Notes under the pieces: model-generated | Databases searched by the model: none | What the model was told of the DNA's origin: nothing | What the model saw: the letters and a program-made list of their open reading frames with translations, nothing else | NCBI RefSeq assembly: GCF_002735705.1 | Contig: NZ_PDZL01000015.1 | Coordinates: forward strand, 62,001-126,000 | Direction: 5' to 3' | Length of the DNA: 64,000 nucleotides | Source of the DNA: Janthinobacterium sp. BJB426 | GTDB lineage: Bacteria > Pseudomonadota > Gammaproteobacteria > Burkholderiales > Burkholderiaceae_D | Program-made: the position numbers and the translations under genes | Shown here: positions 25,413 through 33,330 of the stretch, one piece after another | Layout: every line of letters begins with the position of its first letter | Position numbering within the stretch: position 1 is the first letter of the stretch

Positions 25413-25427
25413 TTTGTCCAGGACAAA
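25413..25427. promoter_or_regulatory. Perfect palindrome TTTGTCC-A-GGACAAA, candidate operator
   Basis: A 15-bp perfect palindrome just downstream of the predicted transcription start (about 25406) of the lipid operon. Its place between the promoter and first gene fits a repressor site for the divergent CarH/LitR-type regulator; binding is inferred, not known. Confidence 0.5.
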
Positions 25428-25445
25428 CTAAATACAGGTGTATTC

Positions 25446-26756
25446 ATGAAAATTGCTGTCGTCGGAGCAGGAATCGCAGGTCTGTCGTGTGCCTATCGTC
25501 TGGCGCAGGCCGGCCAGGACGTCACCTTGTACGAGGCGGGCGACTACTTTGGCGGGCACAGCCATACGGTGGATGTGACGCTCGATGGCGTCACGCATGG
25601 CGTCGACACGGGTTTTCTCGTGTTCAATCACGCCACGTATCCGAACCTGGTGCAACTGTTTGACGAACTTGGCGTCGAGGCGGCCGACAGCGACATGTCG
25701 TTTTCCGTGAAGATGCCTTTGGGCGGGGCGTCCGATGCCCGCGTGCTGGAATGGGCGGGCGCCAACCTGGATACCGTGTTTGCCCAGCGCAGCAATCTGC
25801 TGCGCCCGGCCTTCCTGCGCATGTTGCGCGATATTCTGCGTTTCAACCGCCAGGCCAGCGCCCTGGCCACGGCCAGCGTGCCGGCGCCGGCCCTGTCGCT
25901 GGGCGAGTTTCTCGACCTGCACGGCTATGGCGACGAATTCCGGCACTGGTATCTGCTGCCGATGGCCGCCTGCATCTGGTCATGCCCGGCGCGCCAGATG
26001 CTGGCTTTTCCGCTGGCTACTTTCATCCGTTTCTGCCACAACCATGGCTTGCTGCAAGTGAGCGACCGGCCGCAATGGCGCACGGTGCGCGGCGGCTCGC
26101 GCGTGTACGTGAAAAAACTGCTGGCGGGCATCCCGCAGCAGCGCCTGGCGTGCCCCGTGCTGGCCGTGCGCCGCCAGGCCCACGGCGGCGCGCGCATGGT
26201 CGAGCTGCAGACGGCCGCCGGCGTCGAGCATGTCGATCACGTCGTGCTCGCTTGTCACAGCGACCAGTCGCTGGCCCTGCTGGGAGATATCCGCGACGAC
26301 GAGCGCGCCGTGCTCGAAGCCGTGCGCTACCAGCCGAATCGCGCTGTGCTGCATACGGATGCGTCTTGTCTGCCGCAGCGCCGCCGTGCCTGGTCCGCCT
26401 GGAATTACCAGGGCCGGCCGGCCGCGCACGGCGAGGCGCCGCAAGTGTGTGTGCATTATTTGCTGAACCAGCTGCAACCCTTGCCCTTCAGCACGCCCGT
26501 CATCGTTTCGCTCAATCCGCTCGACGAGCCCGCTCCGGCCAGCATCATCGACGAATTTTCGTATGCCCACCCCGTGTTCGATGGCGCGGCCATTGCCGCC
26601 CAGGCGCGCCTGGCCGGATTCCAGGGCGCGCAGCACACGTGGTTCGCGGGCGCGTGGACCGGTTATGGTTTCCATGAAGACGGCTTGAAGTCGGGCCTGG
26701 CCGTGGCCGAAGCGCTGAACAGCATGGCGGCGGCGGAGCTCGGCCATGCCGCGTGA
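25446..26756 (+). CDS. FAD-dependent amine oxidase-like protein (NAD(P)/FAD-binding)
   Basis: Flavoprotein of 436 residues. The N-terminal Rossmann motif GAGIAGLSCAYRLAQ is followed by an acidic strand end (YEAGDYFGGHSHTVD), then a C-terminal FAD segment YGFHEDGLKSGLAVAEAL. The group is close to phytoene-desaturase-like and amine-oxidase-like enzymes that sit beside DUF1365 and CFA-type genes; some relatives act on fatty acyl chains of membrane lipids. The start is the ATG at 25446, next to the first strand; the longer frame from 25371 would put the -35 box inside the gene. First gene of the operon; it overlaps the next gene by 11 bp. Confidence 0.85.
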   Translation: MKIAVVGAGIAGLSCAYRLAQAGQDVTLYEAGDYFGGHSHTVDVTLDGVTHGVDTGFLVFNHATYPNLVQLFDELGVEAADSDMSFSVKMPLGGASDARVLEWAGANLDTVFAQRSNLLRPAFLRMLRDILRFNRQASALATASVPAPALSLGEFLDLHGYGDEFRHWYLLPMAACIWSCPARQMLAFPLATFIRFCHNHGLLQVSDRPQWRTVRGGSRVYVKKLLAGIPQQRLACPVLAVRRQAHGGARMVELQTAAGVEHVDHVVLACHSDQSLALLGDIRDDERAVLEAVRYQPNRAVLHTDASCLPQRRRAWSAWNYQGRPAAHGEAPQVCVHYLLNQLQPLPFSTPVIVSLNPLDEPAPASIIDEFSYAHPVFDGAAIAAQARLAGFQGAQHTWFAGAWTGYGFHEDGLKSGLAVAEALNSMAAAELGHAA

Positions 26757-27543
26757 TCCCACGCAGCCGTCGCAGCCGCAACCCCAGCTGTGCCTGGGAC
26801 TGGTGCGCCATGCGCGGCTGCGTCCGCGCGCGCATGCCTTTAGTTATGGCATGTTTTATCTGCGCCTGCCCTTGCGCAGCCTGGGCGCGTACGATTTTCC
26901 TGCCAGGTTGATTTCGCGCAACGGCGCCAATGTGCTGTCCTTCCGCGACAGCGACCACGGCGATGGCACGACGCCGCTGCTGGACTGGATCGACGGTTTG
27001 CTGCGCCAGCATGGCGTGTCGGACGCGGGCGGCGAAATCTGGCTGCAAACCATGCCGCGCATGTTCGGCTATGTCTTCAATCCCGTCAGTTTCTGGTTTT
27101 GCCACCGCCCGGATGGCGCGCTGCGCGCCGTGGTCTGCGATGTGCGCAATACCTTCGGCGAGCGCCATCTGTACCTGCTCGAACAGGGCGGCGCCATCGC
27201 CTATGGCAGCGAACTGGTCGCCAAGAAAATTTTCCACGTGTCGCCGTTTTGCAAGGTGGAGGGCCGGTACCGCTTCCGTTTCCTGCGCAATAGCGAACAG
27301 GACGGCGAACGCCACCTGGCCAGAGTCGACTACGACGACCTCGACGGTCCGCTGCTACAGACGAGTTTGTCCGGCACGGCCCAGCCGCTGCGCGATGGCG
27401 CCATCGCCTGGGCCTTGTTGCGCTATCCCCTGATGACGTTCGGCGTGATGGCGCGCATTCATTGGCAAGCCTTGCGCCTGTGGTTGCGCCGCGTGCCGTT
27501 TTTCAGCAAACCCCACCCCCCTCAAGAAAAGGTGTCCCGATGA
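26746..27543 (+). CDS. DUF1365 domain protein
   Basis: A 265-residue protein of the DUF1365 family, recognisable by CLGLVRHARLRPRAHAFSYG (quoted at 20), then YLRLPL, MPRMFGYVFNPVSFWFC and VRNTFGERHLY. No signal peptide or clear catalytic triad. DUF1365 genes are consistently found between an FAD oxidoreductase and a CFA-type methyltransferase, as here, pointing to a joint step on membrane fatty acids. The start overlaps the oxidase and the stop overlaps the methyltransferase start (ATGA). Confidence 0.87.
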   Translation: MPRDPTQPSQPQPQLCLGLVRHARLRPRAHAFSYGMFYLRLPLRSLGAYDFPARLISRNGANVLSFRDSDHGDGTTPLLDWIDGLLRQHGVSDAGGEIWLQTMPRMFGYVFNPVSFWFCHRPDGALRAVVCDVRNTFGERHLYLLEQGGAIAYGSELVAKKIFHVSPFCKVEGRYRFRFLRNSEQDGERHLARVDYDDLDGPLLQTSLSGTAQPLRDGAIAWALLRYPLMTFGVMARIHWQALRLWLRRVPFFSKPHPPQEKVSR

Positions 27544-28781
27544 GCTCCGATTCCCTGCCGACCGGCCTGCATGCGCGCAGCAGTTCCCCTCCCTTGCATG
27601 GGCATGCGCACCTGGACATGCCCGCCGCCGGGCGCATGATTGTGCGCCTGCTGGAAAAATTGCAATATGGCGCCCTGCGCCTGCGCACGCCTGACGGCAG
27701 CATCTTGCTGTACGGCGACGGCAGCCACCCCGTCACCCTGGACTTGCATAACTGGCGCCTGTGTGCGGCCGTGCTGCGCTCGGGTGACATTGGCTTTGCG
27801 GAAACGTTTATCGCCGGCGACTGGCGCACGGACAATTTGCCGGGCTTGATCGAGCTGATGATACGCAACCGCGCGCACATCGAATCGCTGATTTACGGCA
27901 ACTGGTGGGGCAACCTGGTCTACAAGGTCCGGCATTTGCTCAATCGCAATTCGCGCGCCGGCAGCAAGAAGAATATCCACGCCCATTACGACATCGGCAA
28001 CGCCTTTTATCAGCTGTGGCTGGATCCATCGATGACGTACTCGAGCGCGCTGTTCACCGAAGGCGCCAGCCTGGAGCAGGCGCAAGGTGCGAAATACCGC
28101 CGTATTGCGGATCAGCTGCAGCTGCAGCCGGGCCAGCGCGTGCTGGAAATCGGCTGCGGCTGGGGCGGTTTTGCGGAAACGGCGGCGCGCAGCTACGGCG
28201 CGCACGTGACGGGCCTGACCTTGTCGACCGAACAACTGGCGTATGCGCGCCAGCGCCTGCACGACGCGGGGCTGGCGGGACAGGCCGATCTGCAGCTGTG
28301 CGATTACCGCGACAGCGCCGGCCAGTACGACGCCATCGCCTCGATCGAAATGTTCGAAGCCGTGGGGCAAAGCTACTGGCCCGGCTATTTCGAATGCGTG
28401 GCGCGCAACCTGAAGCAGGGCGGACGCGCCTGCATCCAGACCATCGTCATCGCCGATGACTTGTTCGAGCGCTACAGCAAGAGCACGGATTTCATTCAAC
28501 AGTACATTTTTCCGGGCGGCATGTTGCCGTCGCCGGCCGAGTTTCGCCGCGCCGCCGAAGCGCAGGGTTTGCGCGTGGAAGACGCCTTCAGCTTCGGCCT
28601 CGATTACGCGGAAACCTTGCGCCAGTGGCGCGCCAGCTTCCTGGCCCAGCGCACGGCGCTGGAAAAGCAGGGTTTCGATGGCCGTTTCCTGCTGACCTGG
28701 GAATTTTACCTCGCGTATTGCGAGGCCGCCTTTCAGGCGCACAACACAGATGTGATGCAATTTACCCTGATCAAGGACTGA
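27540..28781 (+). CDS. Cyclopropane-fatty-acyl-phospholipid synthase-like methyltransferase
   Basis: SAM-dependent enzyme of 413 residues. The glycine-rich SAM motif is VLEIGCGWGGF (about 202-212), preceded by NIHAHYDIGNAFYQLWLD and SMTYSSALF, which are CFA synthase signatures. Such enzymes add a methylene or methyl to unsaturated acyl chains of phospholipids at the membrane. In this operon type (oxidase, DUF1365, methyltransferase) the product may be a methylated or furan-type fatty acid rather than a simple cyclopropane (inference from characterised alphaproteobacterial clusters). The ATG at 27540 overlaps the DUF1365 stop; an upstream in-frame start is not supported. Confidence 0.9.
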   Translation: MSSDSLPTGLHARSSSPPLHGHAHLDMPAAGRMIVRLLEKLQYGALRLRTPDGSILLYGDGSHPVTLDLHNWRLCAAVLRSGDIGFAETFIAGDWRTDNLPGLIELMIRNRAHIESLIYGNWWGNLVYKVRHLLNRNSRAGSKKNIHAHYDIGNAFYQLWLDPSMTYSSALFTEGASLEQAQGAKYRRIADQLQLQPGQRVLEIGCGWGGFAETAARSYGAHVTGLTLSTEQLAYARQRLHDAGLAGQADLQLCDYRDSAGQYDAIASIEMFEAVGQSYWPGYFECVARNLKQGGRACIQTIVIADDLFERYSKSTDFIQQYIFPGGMLPSPAEFRRAAEAQGLRVEDAFSFGLDYAETLRQWRASFLAQRTALEKQGFDGRFLLTWEFYLAYCEAAFQAHNTDVMQFTLIKD

Positions 28782-28783
28782 CC

Positions 28784-29332
28784 ATGCGCCGCCTGCTTGC
28801 CACTGTTGTGCTGTCATTGACCATGTTGGGCGCTGCGGCCGCGCCGCCTGCCTTTGTCGCTGCCGACGTGCCCGAAGCCCGCCTGGCGGGTGAGGGCGAC
28901 TACACGTGGTTCGGCATGCGTATTTATCGGGCGCAACTGTGGGTGGGCCCGCAAGGCTACCAGGGCGCGGCATCGGCAACGGCGCCGTTTGTACTGGAAC
29001 TGCGCTACGCGCGTTCGCTCGACGGCAAGAAGATCGCCGAAGCCAGTTATGAACAGATGCAGAAAATCGGCGCCGGCACGGAAGCACAGCGGCTGGCGTG
29101 GCTGGCTACCATGCAGCGTATCTTTCCTGACGTCAAGGAAGACCAGCGCATCGCGGGCGCCTACCGTGCTGGCATCGCGCCCGGCGTGCGCTTTTATCTC
29201 GATGGCAAGGCGCTGGCCGACGTGAACGATGGCGACTTCGCGCGCGCCTTCTTTGCCATCTGGCTGTCGCCGTCGAGCACGGCGCCGAAGCTGCGCGCAG
29301 CCTTGCTGCAAAGTGCGGCACCACTGCCATGA
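28784..29332 (+). CDS. Chalcone isomerase-like exported protein
   Basis: A 182-residue protein with a cleavable signal peptide (LLATVVLSLTMLGAAAA). The mature part has LAGEGDYTWFGMRIYRAQLWV and ELRYARSLDGKKIAEASYEQM (quoted in parts of 20 or less: FGMRIYRAQLWV, ELRYARSLDGKKIAEAS), the chalcone-isomerase-like fold that also includes fatty-acid-binding proteins. Real chalcone isomerase activity is unlikely; a periplasmic fatty acid or lipid-binding role fits the operon. It begins three bases after the methyltransferase stop and overlaps the MFS start by four. Confidence 0.8.
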   Translation: MRRLLATVVLSLTMLGAAAAPPAFVAADVPEARLAGEGDYTWFGMRIYRAQLWVGPQGYQGAASATAPFVLELRYARSLDGKKIAEASYEQMQKIGAGTEAQRLAWLATMQRIFPDVKEDQRIAGAYRAGIAPGVRFYLDGKALADVNDGDFARAFFAIWLSPSSTAPKLRAALLQSAAPLP

Positions 29333-30609
29333 ACGCCGGGGCCAGCGCGTTGAGCTTGCCTGCCTTGTTCAGCTATGGCCTGTTCGGCTTGCCGCTGGCC
29401 ATGCTGGCGCTGCCCATCTATATATATGTTGCGCCGTTTTATGCGCAGCGCAGCAGTCTTGATTTGGCGCAGATCGGCGCCGTGCTGCTGGCGGCCCGCA
29501 TCGCCGCCGCCTTCATCGATCCTGCCCTCGGCGCCTGGATGGCGCGTGGCGGGCGCAGCTATGCCGTGCTGGTCGCGTTCTCGCTGCCGTTGCTGCTGCT
29601 GGGCTTTGGCGCCCTGTTCCATCCGCCGTCCATGCCGCAAGCGGCCACCCTGGCCTGGTTCCTGGCCGCCCTGCTGCTCGTCTACGCCGCCTATGGCCTG
29701 GCCGGCATCGCGCACCAGAGCTGGGGCGCGGCCCTGAGCCAGGCGCGCGGGCAGCGGGCGCGCGTGGCGGCCGTGCGCGAAGGCTGCGGCTTGCTGGGCG
29801 TGATCCTGGCTGCGGGGCTGACGTCCGTGCTCGGCTATGACGGTCTGTCGCTGGCCTTTGCCGTCTGCCTGCTGGCGGCGGGCGCTCTGCTGCTGGCGCG
29901 CGCGCCGCGTCCGGTTTTACGCCAAGGCACGGAGGCGCTGCCCGCCGGCGCCTGGCGCCTGCCATTTCGCCAGTGCGCGTTTCGCTGGCTGTTCGCCGTT
30001 CTGCTCGTCAATGGCGTGGCGGCCGCCATTCCCGCCACCCTGTTCCTGTTCTTTGCCGCCGACTACTTGCGCCTGGGCCATTACGCAGGACCGTTCCTGA
30101 TCGTCTATTTTTGCGCGGCGGCCGCCTCGATGCCCGTGTGGGTGGCCCTGGCGCGCCGCTTTGGCGAGGCGCGCGCCTGGGGTGGCGCCATGCTGCTGGC
30201 CGCGACCGTGTTTGTCTGGGCGTACGGCCTGGGTGCGGGCGCGGCCTGGGGTTTTGCCAGTATCTGCCTGCTGTCGGGCCTGGCTTTGGGCGCCGACCTG
30301 GCCTTGCCGCCGGCCCTGCTGGCAGGGCTGATCGGCGCGGCAGGTCATGGCGGGCGGCATGAGGCGGCGTATTTCGGCTGGTGGAACTGGGGCGTGCAGA
30401 TGAGCCTGGCGCTGGCGGCCGGCATCGCCTTGCCCCTGCTGGCCTGGCTCGGCTATGTGCCGGGCGGCAGCGGCGGCTTGCCGGCCCTGTCCGCCGCCTA
30501 CGCCTTGCTGCCCTGTGTTTTGAAACTGCTGGCGGCGTTATTGCTGTGGCGCGCGCCCCTGCAACATATATATAGTGACCACCTGGAGAATCGCGTATGC
30601 GTTTCATGA
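29329..30609 (+). CDS. MFS-type membrane transporter of the lipid operon
   Basis: Membrane protein of 426 residues with about 12 helices, resembling the GPH/MFS_2 branch (cation-coupled symporters): the first helix region (SLPALFSYGLFGLPLAMLAL) and DPALGAWMARGG at the loop 2-3 position fit. The substrate is unknown; with its neighbours it might move a lipid precursor or fatty acid, but that is inference. The ATG overlaps the preceding stop and its own stop overlaps the DUF3833 gene by 13 bp. Confidence 0.8.
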   Translation: MNAGASALSLPALFSYGLFGLPLAMLALPIYIYVAPFYAQRSSLDLAQIGAVLLAARIAAAFIDPALGAWMARGGRSYAVLVAFSLPLLLLGFGALFHPPSMPQAATLAWFLAALLLVYAAYGLAGIAHQSWGAALSQARGQRARVAAVREGCGLLGVILAAGLTSVLGYDGLSLAFAVCLLAAGALLLARAPRPVLRQGTEALPAGAWRLPFRQCAFRWLFAVLLVNGVAAAIPATLFLFFAADYLRLGHYAGPFLIVYFCAAAASMPVWVALARRFGEARAWGGAMLLAATVFVWAYGLGAGAAWGFASICLLSGLALGADLALPPALLAGLIGAAGHGGRHEAAYFGWWNWGVQMSLALAAGIALPLLAWLGYVPGGSGGLPALSAAYALLPCVLKLLAALLLWRAPLQHIYSDHLENRVCVS

Positions 30610-31157
30610 CCTATTGCCAACGTTGCCTGCCGCTGGCGGCCTTGTTGCTGGCGCTGGCCGCCTGTTCCACGCCGCCCACGCCAGCCACCTACGCGCAGGA
30701 ATTGCCCAAGCTGGACTTGCAACAGTACTTCAACGGTACGCTTGATGCCCACGGCATTTTCCAGGACCGCTCCGGCAAGGTGGTCAAGCGTTTCACGGTG
30801 GTGATGCGGGCCAGCTGGGTCGGCGATATTGGCACCCTGGACGAGGATTTCACGTATGCGGACGGCAGCAAGCAACGGCGCGTGTGGACCTTGCGCAAGA
30901 CGGCGCCCGGGCGCTTCATCGGCACGGCGCCCGACGTGATCGGAGAAGCCATCGGCGAAGTGGCCGGCAATGCGCTGCGCTGGCAATACGTGCTGGCCTT
31001 GCCCGTCGATGGCACGGTCTACCACGTCGACTTCGAGGACTGGATGTTCCTGATGGATGACAAGGTCATGCTCAACCGCGCCGCCATGAGCAAGTTCGGC
31101 TTCAGCCTGGGCGCCGTCACTTTATCGTTCAACAAGCGTCCGCAGGCGGCCCCATGA
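30597..31157 (+). CDS. DUF3833 lipoprotein
   Basis: A 186-residue lipoprotein with lipobox LAAC (Cys about residue 23). The mature domain includes KLDLQQYFNGTLDAHGIFQDRSGK (given here as LQQYFNGTLDAHGIFQDRSG), WTLRKTAPGRFIGTAPDVIG and the ending GFSLGAVTLSFNK, the DUF3833 pattern, with a lipocalin-like beta content. Function unknown. This family recurs in the same light/stress-linked lipid operons. It overlaps both neighbours. Confidence 0.85.
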   Translation: MRFMTYCQRCLPLAALLLALAACSTPPTPATYAQELPKLDLQQYFNGTLDAHGIFQDRSGKVVKRFTVVMRASWVGDIGTLDEDFTYADGSKQRRVWTLRKTAPGRFIGTAPDVIGEAIGEVAGNALRWQYVLALPVDGTVYHVDFEDWMFLMDDKVMLNRAAMSKFGFSLGAVTLSFNKRPQAAP

Positions 31158-31921
31158 ATCGCAAGATCACAAGCTGGGCTGGCAAGCGCGTGTGGATCAT
31201 CGGCGCGTCCAGCGGCATTGGCGCCGCTTGCGCCACCTTGCTGCTGGAGCAGGGCGCCAGCGTGGCCTTGTCTGCCCGCCATCGCGCCAGCCTGGAACAG
31301 CTGTGCGAGGGGCAGCCGCTGGCGCAGGCCTTGCCGCTCGATATCACCCAGCATGCGCAGTTGCGGGCCGTCTGCACGCAATTGCAGGGGCAGTGGACGC
31401 ATATCGACCTGGTATTGGTGGTCGCCGGCGGCTATCAGGCCATGCGCGCCGATAGTTTCGACCTCGCGGCGGCCCAGGGTCTGCTGGCCCTGAATGTGGG
31501 CGGCGTCTTCAATTGCCTGGAGCAGGCTTTGCCGTGGCTGTTGCGCCAGGGCAGCGGCGGCATCGGCATCGTCGGCTCGGTGGCCGGCTATGGCGGCTTG
31601 CCCAAGGCGCTCGCGTATGGCGCCAGCAAGGCGGCGCTGATCAACATGACGGAATCCTTGTACCTGGATTTGCATCCACGAGGCATCGGCGTGTATCAGA
31701 TCAACCCGGGTTTTGTCGCTACGCCCTTGACCGCGGGCAACGATTTCACCATGCCGGCCTTGATGACGGCGCGGGACGCGGCCGCTGCCATGCTCGACGG
31801 TATCGAGCGGGGCCAGTTCCACATTCACTTTCCGAAACGCTTTACCAATACCATGCGCCTGGCGCGGCTGTTGCCGTACCGCGCCTATTTTTGGCTGATC
31901 CGCAAGGTGACGGGCCTATGA
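31154..31921 (+). CDS. Short-chain dehydrogenase/reductase
   Basis: Classical SDR of 255 residues. The cofactor motif is GASSGIGAACATLL, with ALNVGGVFN, catalytic Ser in IVGSVAGYGG and Tyr-x-x-x-Lys in YGASKAAL, so the catalytic set is complete. It probably oxidises or reduces a hydroxyl/keto group of the lipid product using NAD(P)(H). The C-terminus has a hydrophobic stretch (LLPYRAYFWLIRKV), suggesting membrane contact. Four-base overlaps with both neighbours. Confidence 0.92.
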   Translation: MNRKITSWAGKRVWIIGASSGIGAACATLLLEQGASVALSARHRASLEQLCEGQPLAQALPLDITQHAQLRAVCTQLQGQWTHIDLVLVVAGGYQAMRADSFDLAAAQGLLALNVGGVFNCLEQALPWLLRQGSGGIGIVGSVAGYGGLPKALAYGASKAALINMTESLYLDLHPRGIGVYQINPGFVATPLTAGNDFTMPALMTARDAAAAMLDGIERGQFHIHFPKRFTNTMRLARLLPYRAYFWLIRKVTGL

Positions 31922-32355
31922 GCGCAAGCATGGAAGGTGCGCTGGCGCGCCTGGTGGCGTTTTACGAGCACCTGAGCATCGAAAGCCTGGCCCAGCTGGG
32001 CGCCGTGTACGCGCCAGACGCCCATTTCAAGGACCCGTTCAACGAGGTGGAGGGGCATGCCGCCATCCTGGCCATCTTCGAGCACATGTTCGTGCAAGTC
32101 GATGCGCCCCGGTTTGTCGTGCTGGAAAGCCTGGGACAGGGGCAGCAAGCTTTCCTCACGTGGGAGTTTCGCTTTCGCATGAAACGCCTGGTATCTGGCG
32201 AACAATGTATCCGCGGAGCAACACATGTGCGTTTCGATGGGCAGGGACGGGTGGAATTGCACCGCGATTATTGGGATGCGGCGGAAGAATTGTATGAAAA
32301 ACTGCCGCTGCTCGGTGCTTTCATGCGCATGCTCCGGCGCGCAAGCCAGCGCTAA
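31918..32355 (+). CDS. NTF2-like (SnoaL-type) domain protein
   Basis: A 145-residue cone-fold protein: LARLVAFYEHLSIESLAQLG, YAPDAHFKDPFNEVEG and a C-terminal WDAAEELYEKLPLLG match the nuclear transport factor 2-like superfamily that binds or isomerises small hydrophobic molecules. The ATG overlaps the SDR stop. It is the last gene of the operon; a longer upstream frame is a shadow of the SDR gene. Confidence 0.85.
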   Translation: MSASMEGALARLVAFYEHLSIESLAQLGAVYAPDAHFKDPFNEVEGHAAILAIFEHMFVQVDAPRFVVLESLGQGQQAFLTWEFRFRMKRLVSGEQCIRGATHVRFDGQGRVELHRDYWDAAEELYEKLPLLGAFMRMLRRASQR

Positions 32356-32431
32356 GCGTGTTTTCTGATGCTTTTAAGCAAAAAATGCGAAAAAGAAAAA
32401 GTAAATTGTGTGGAATTGAGGTGGCAAAAAC

Positions 32432-32445
32432 TTGATTTCGGTCAA
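32432..32445. promoter_or_regulatory. FNR/CRP-like box
   Basis: TTGAT-TTCG-GTCAA matches TTGAT-N4-ATCAA at 9 of 10 arm positions. No gene start lies within 150 bp, so its target, if any, would be an RNA or an unseen small gene. Confidence 0.35.
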
Positions 32446-33258
32446 TGTGTCGTTTTTCAGACACAAATATGTCAAAATATTGAGAAGGCAACATTGTAAG
32501 AAATTGTTTCAACTGATGCGCAATTTGCAAGCAAGAGTCGTCCTCATCCGTTCCAGGCCGGCACCCGACCCGCATGCTGGAAAACATGAAAAACATTTCT
32601 ATGTGAGCAATTTAAATTACCGGAAAGTCAGTAATTGTGTTGCTACTCTGCCTATTTTTCTGGCGCGCGCGCCGACGTCGAAAATCCCGTCTACGCCCCT
32701 GAATAATGCGGCAACGCACCAAAACAGGGCGCAATATTTCCCGTTTTCGGGCGTGCGGCAGCAAACATTGGCGATGCCGTGTATGCTTCGTCCCGTTTAT
32801 CCATTATCGCCTGACAAATTGTGCGCTTTGTCGCGTAAATGATGCAGGACAAATGATGGGTAAAGCATGTTGATGTTTTAATCATGCGCCTGATACTGTT
32901 GCACTAATACAACGGGTGTCGACAAGGCATGCGCTATGATGGAATGGTCAATCAGGCCAATGCATTGGTTGGCAAGGGGCACTGGCTCTATCGCGTAGTA
33001 CGGTTGGCGATGACCGGGATGCCTGAAAAAGCACTCGGCCTGGTACCGGAAGTAACATGTTGGAACTTGATGGAATGTGAAACGGTCGTTATAGTGCCGC
33101 TTCCGGTGCCCTTTGAGCACCGAACCGGCGCATGAAAATACGGTCGCTCTGCAGCCTTCAAGCTTATCGGTGCAATAGCGTGCCGATACCGATATGAATT
33201 GTTCCCCTGACCGGAACAGCAATGTGGCAGGTGGAGACCTTGCCCTCACTCATAAAAA

Positions 33259-33275
33259 GCGCTCTGTTAGAGCGC
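33259..33275 (+). other. Hairpin in the porin leader
   Basis: GCGCTCT - GTT - AGAGCGC is a perfect 7-bp stem 55 bases before the porin ATG. It is likely part of the 5' untranslated RNA, where such stems affect mRNA stability, or an operator for a regulator. Confidence 0.4.
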
Positions 33276-33330
33276 AGCTCGAGATGCATAGGCTGTATTA
33301 CTTTTTGCTTCAAAATTAAAGGAAATCGCA

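Larger units (their letters stand above)
32356..33330. other. Long gene-poor region with several dyads
   Basis: 975 bp, distinctly more A/T-rich than its surroundings in the first half. I find no convincing gene: open frames present have no ribosome sites and no recognisable features. The region holds an FNR-like box (32432-32445), TGTGTC-N8-GACACA (32446-32465), TCAA-AATA-TTGA (32472-32483), GACAAA-N8-TTTGTC (32813-32832) and the porin leader hairpin (33259-33275). It could contain an unannotated small RNA or a remnant. Confidence 0.5.

Noticed and set aside
32432..32885. Open frames of 136 codons (plus) and 64 codons (minus) in the gap before the porin
   Set aside because: No ribosome site, biased A/T-rich composition unlike neighbouring genes, overlapping each other, no recognisable features.
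32878..33249. 123-codon minus-strand frame upstream of the porin
   Set aside because: It would run into the porin leader, has no start signal and its product shows no pattern.
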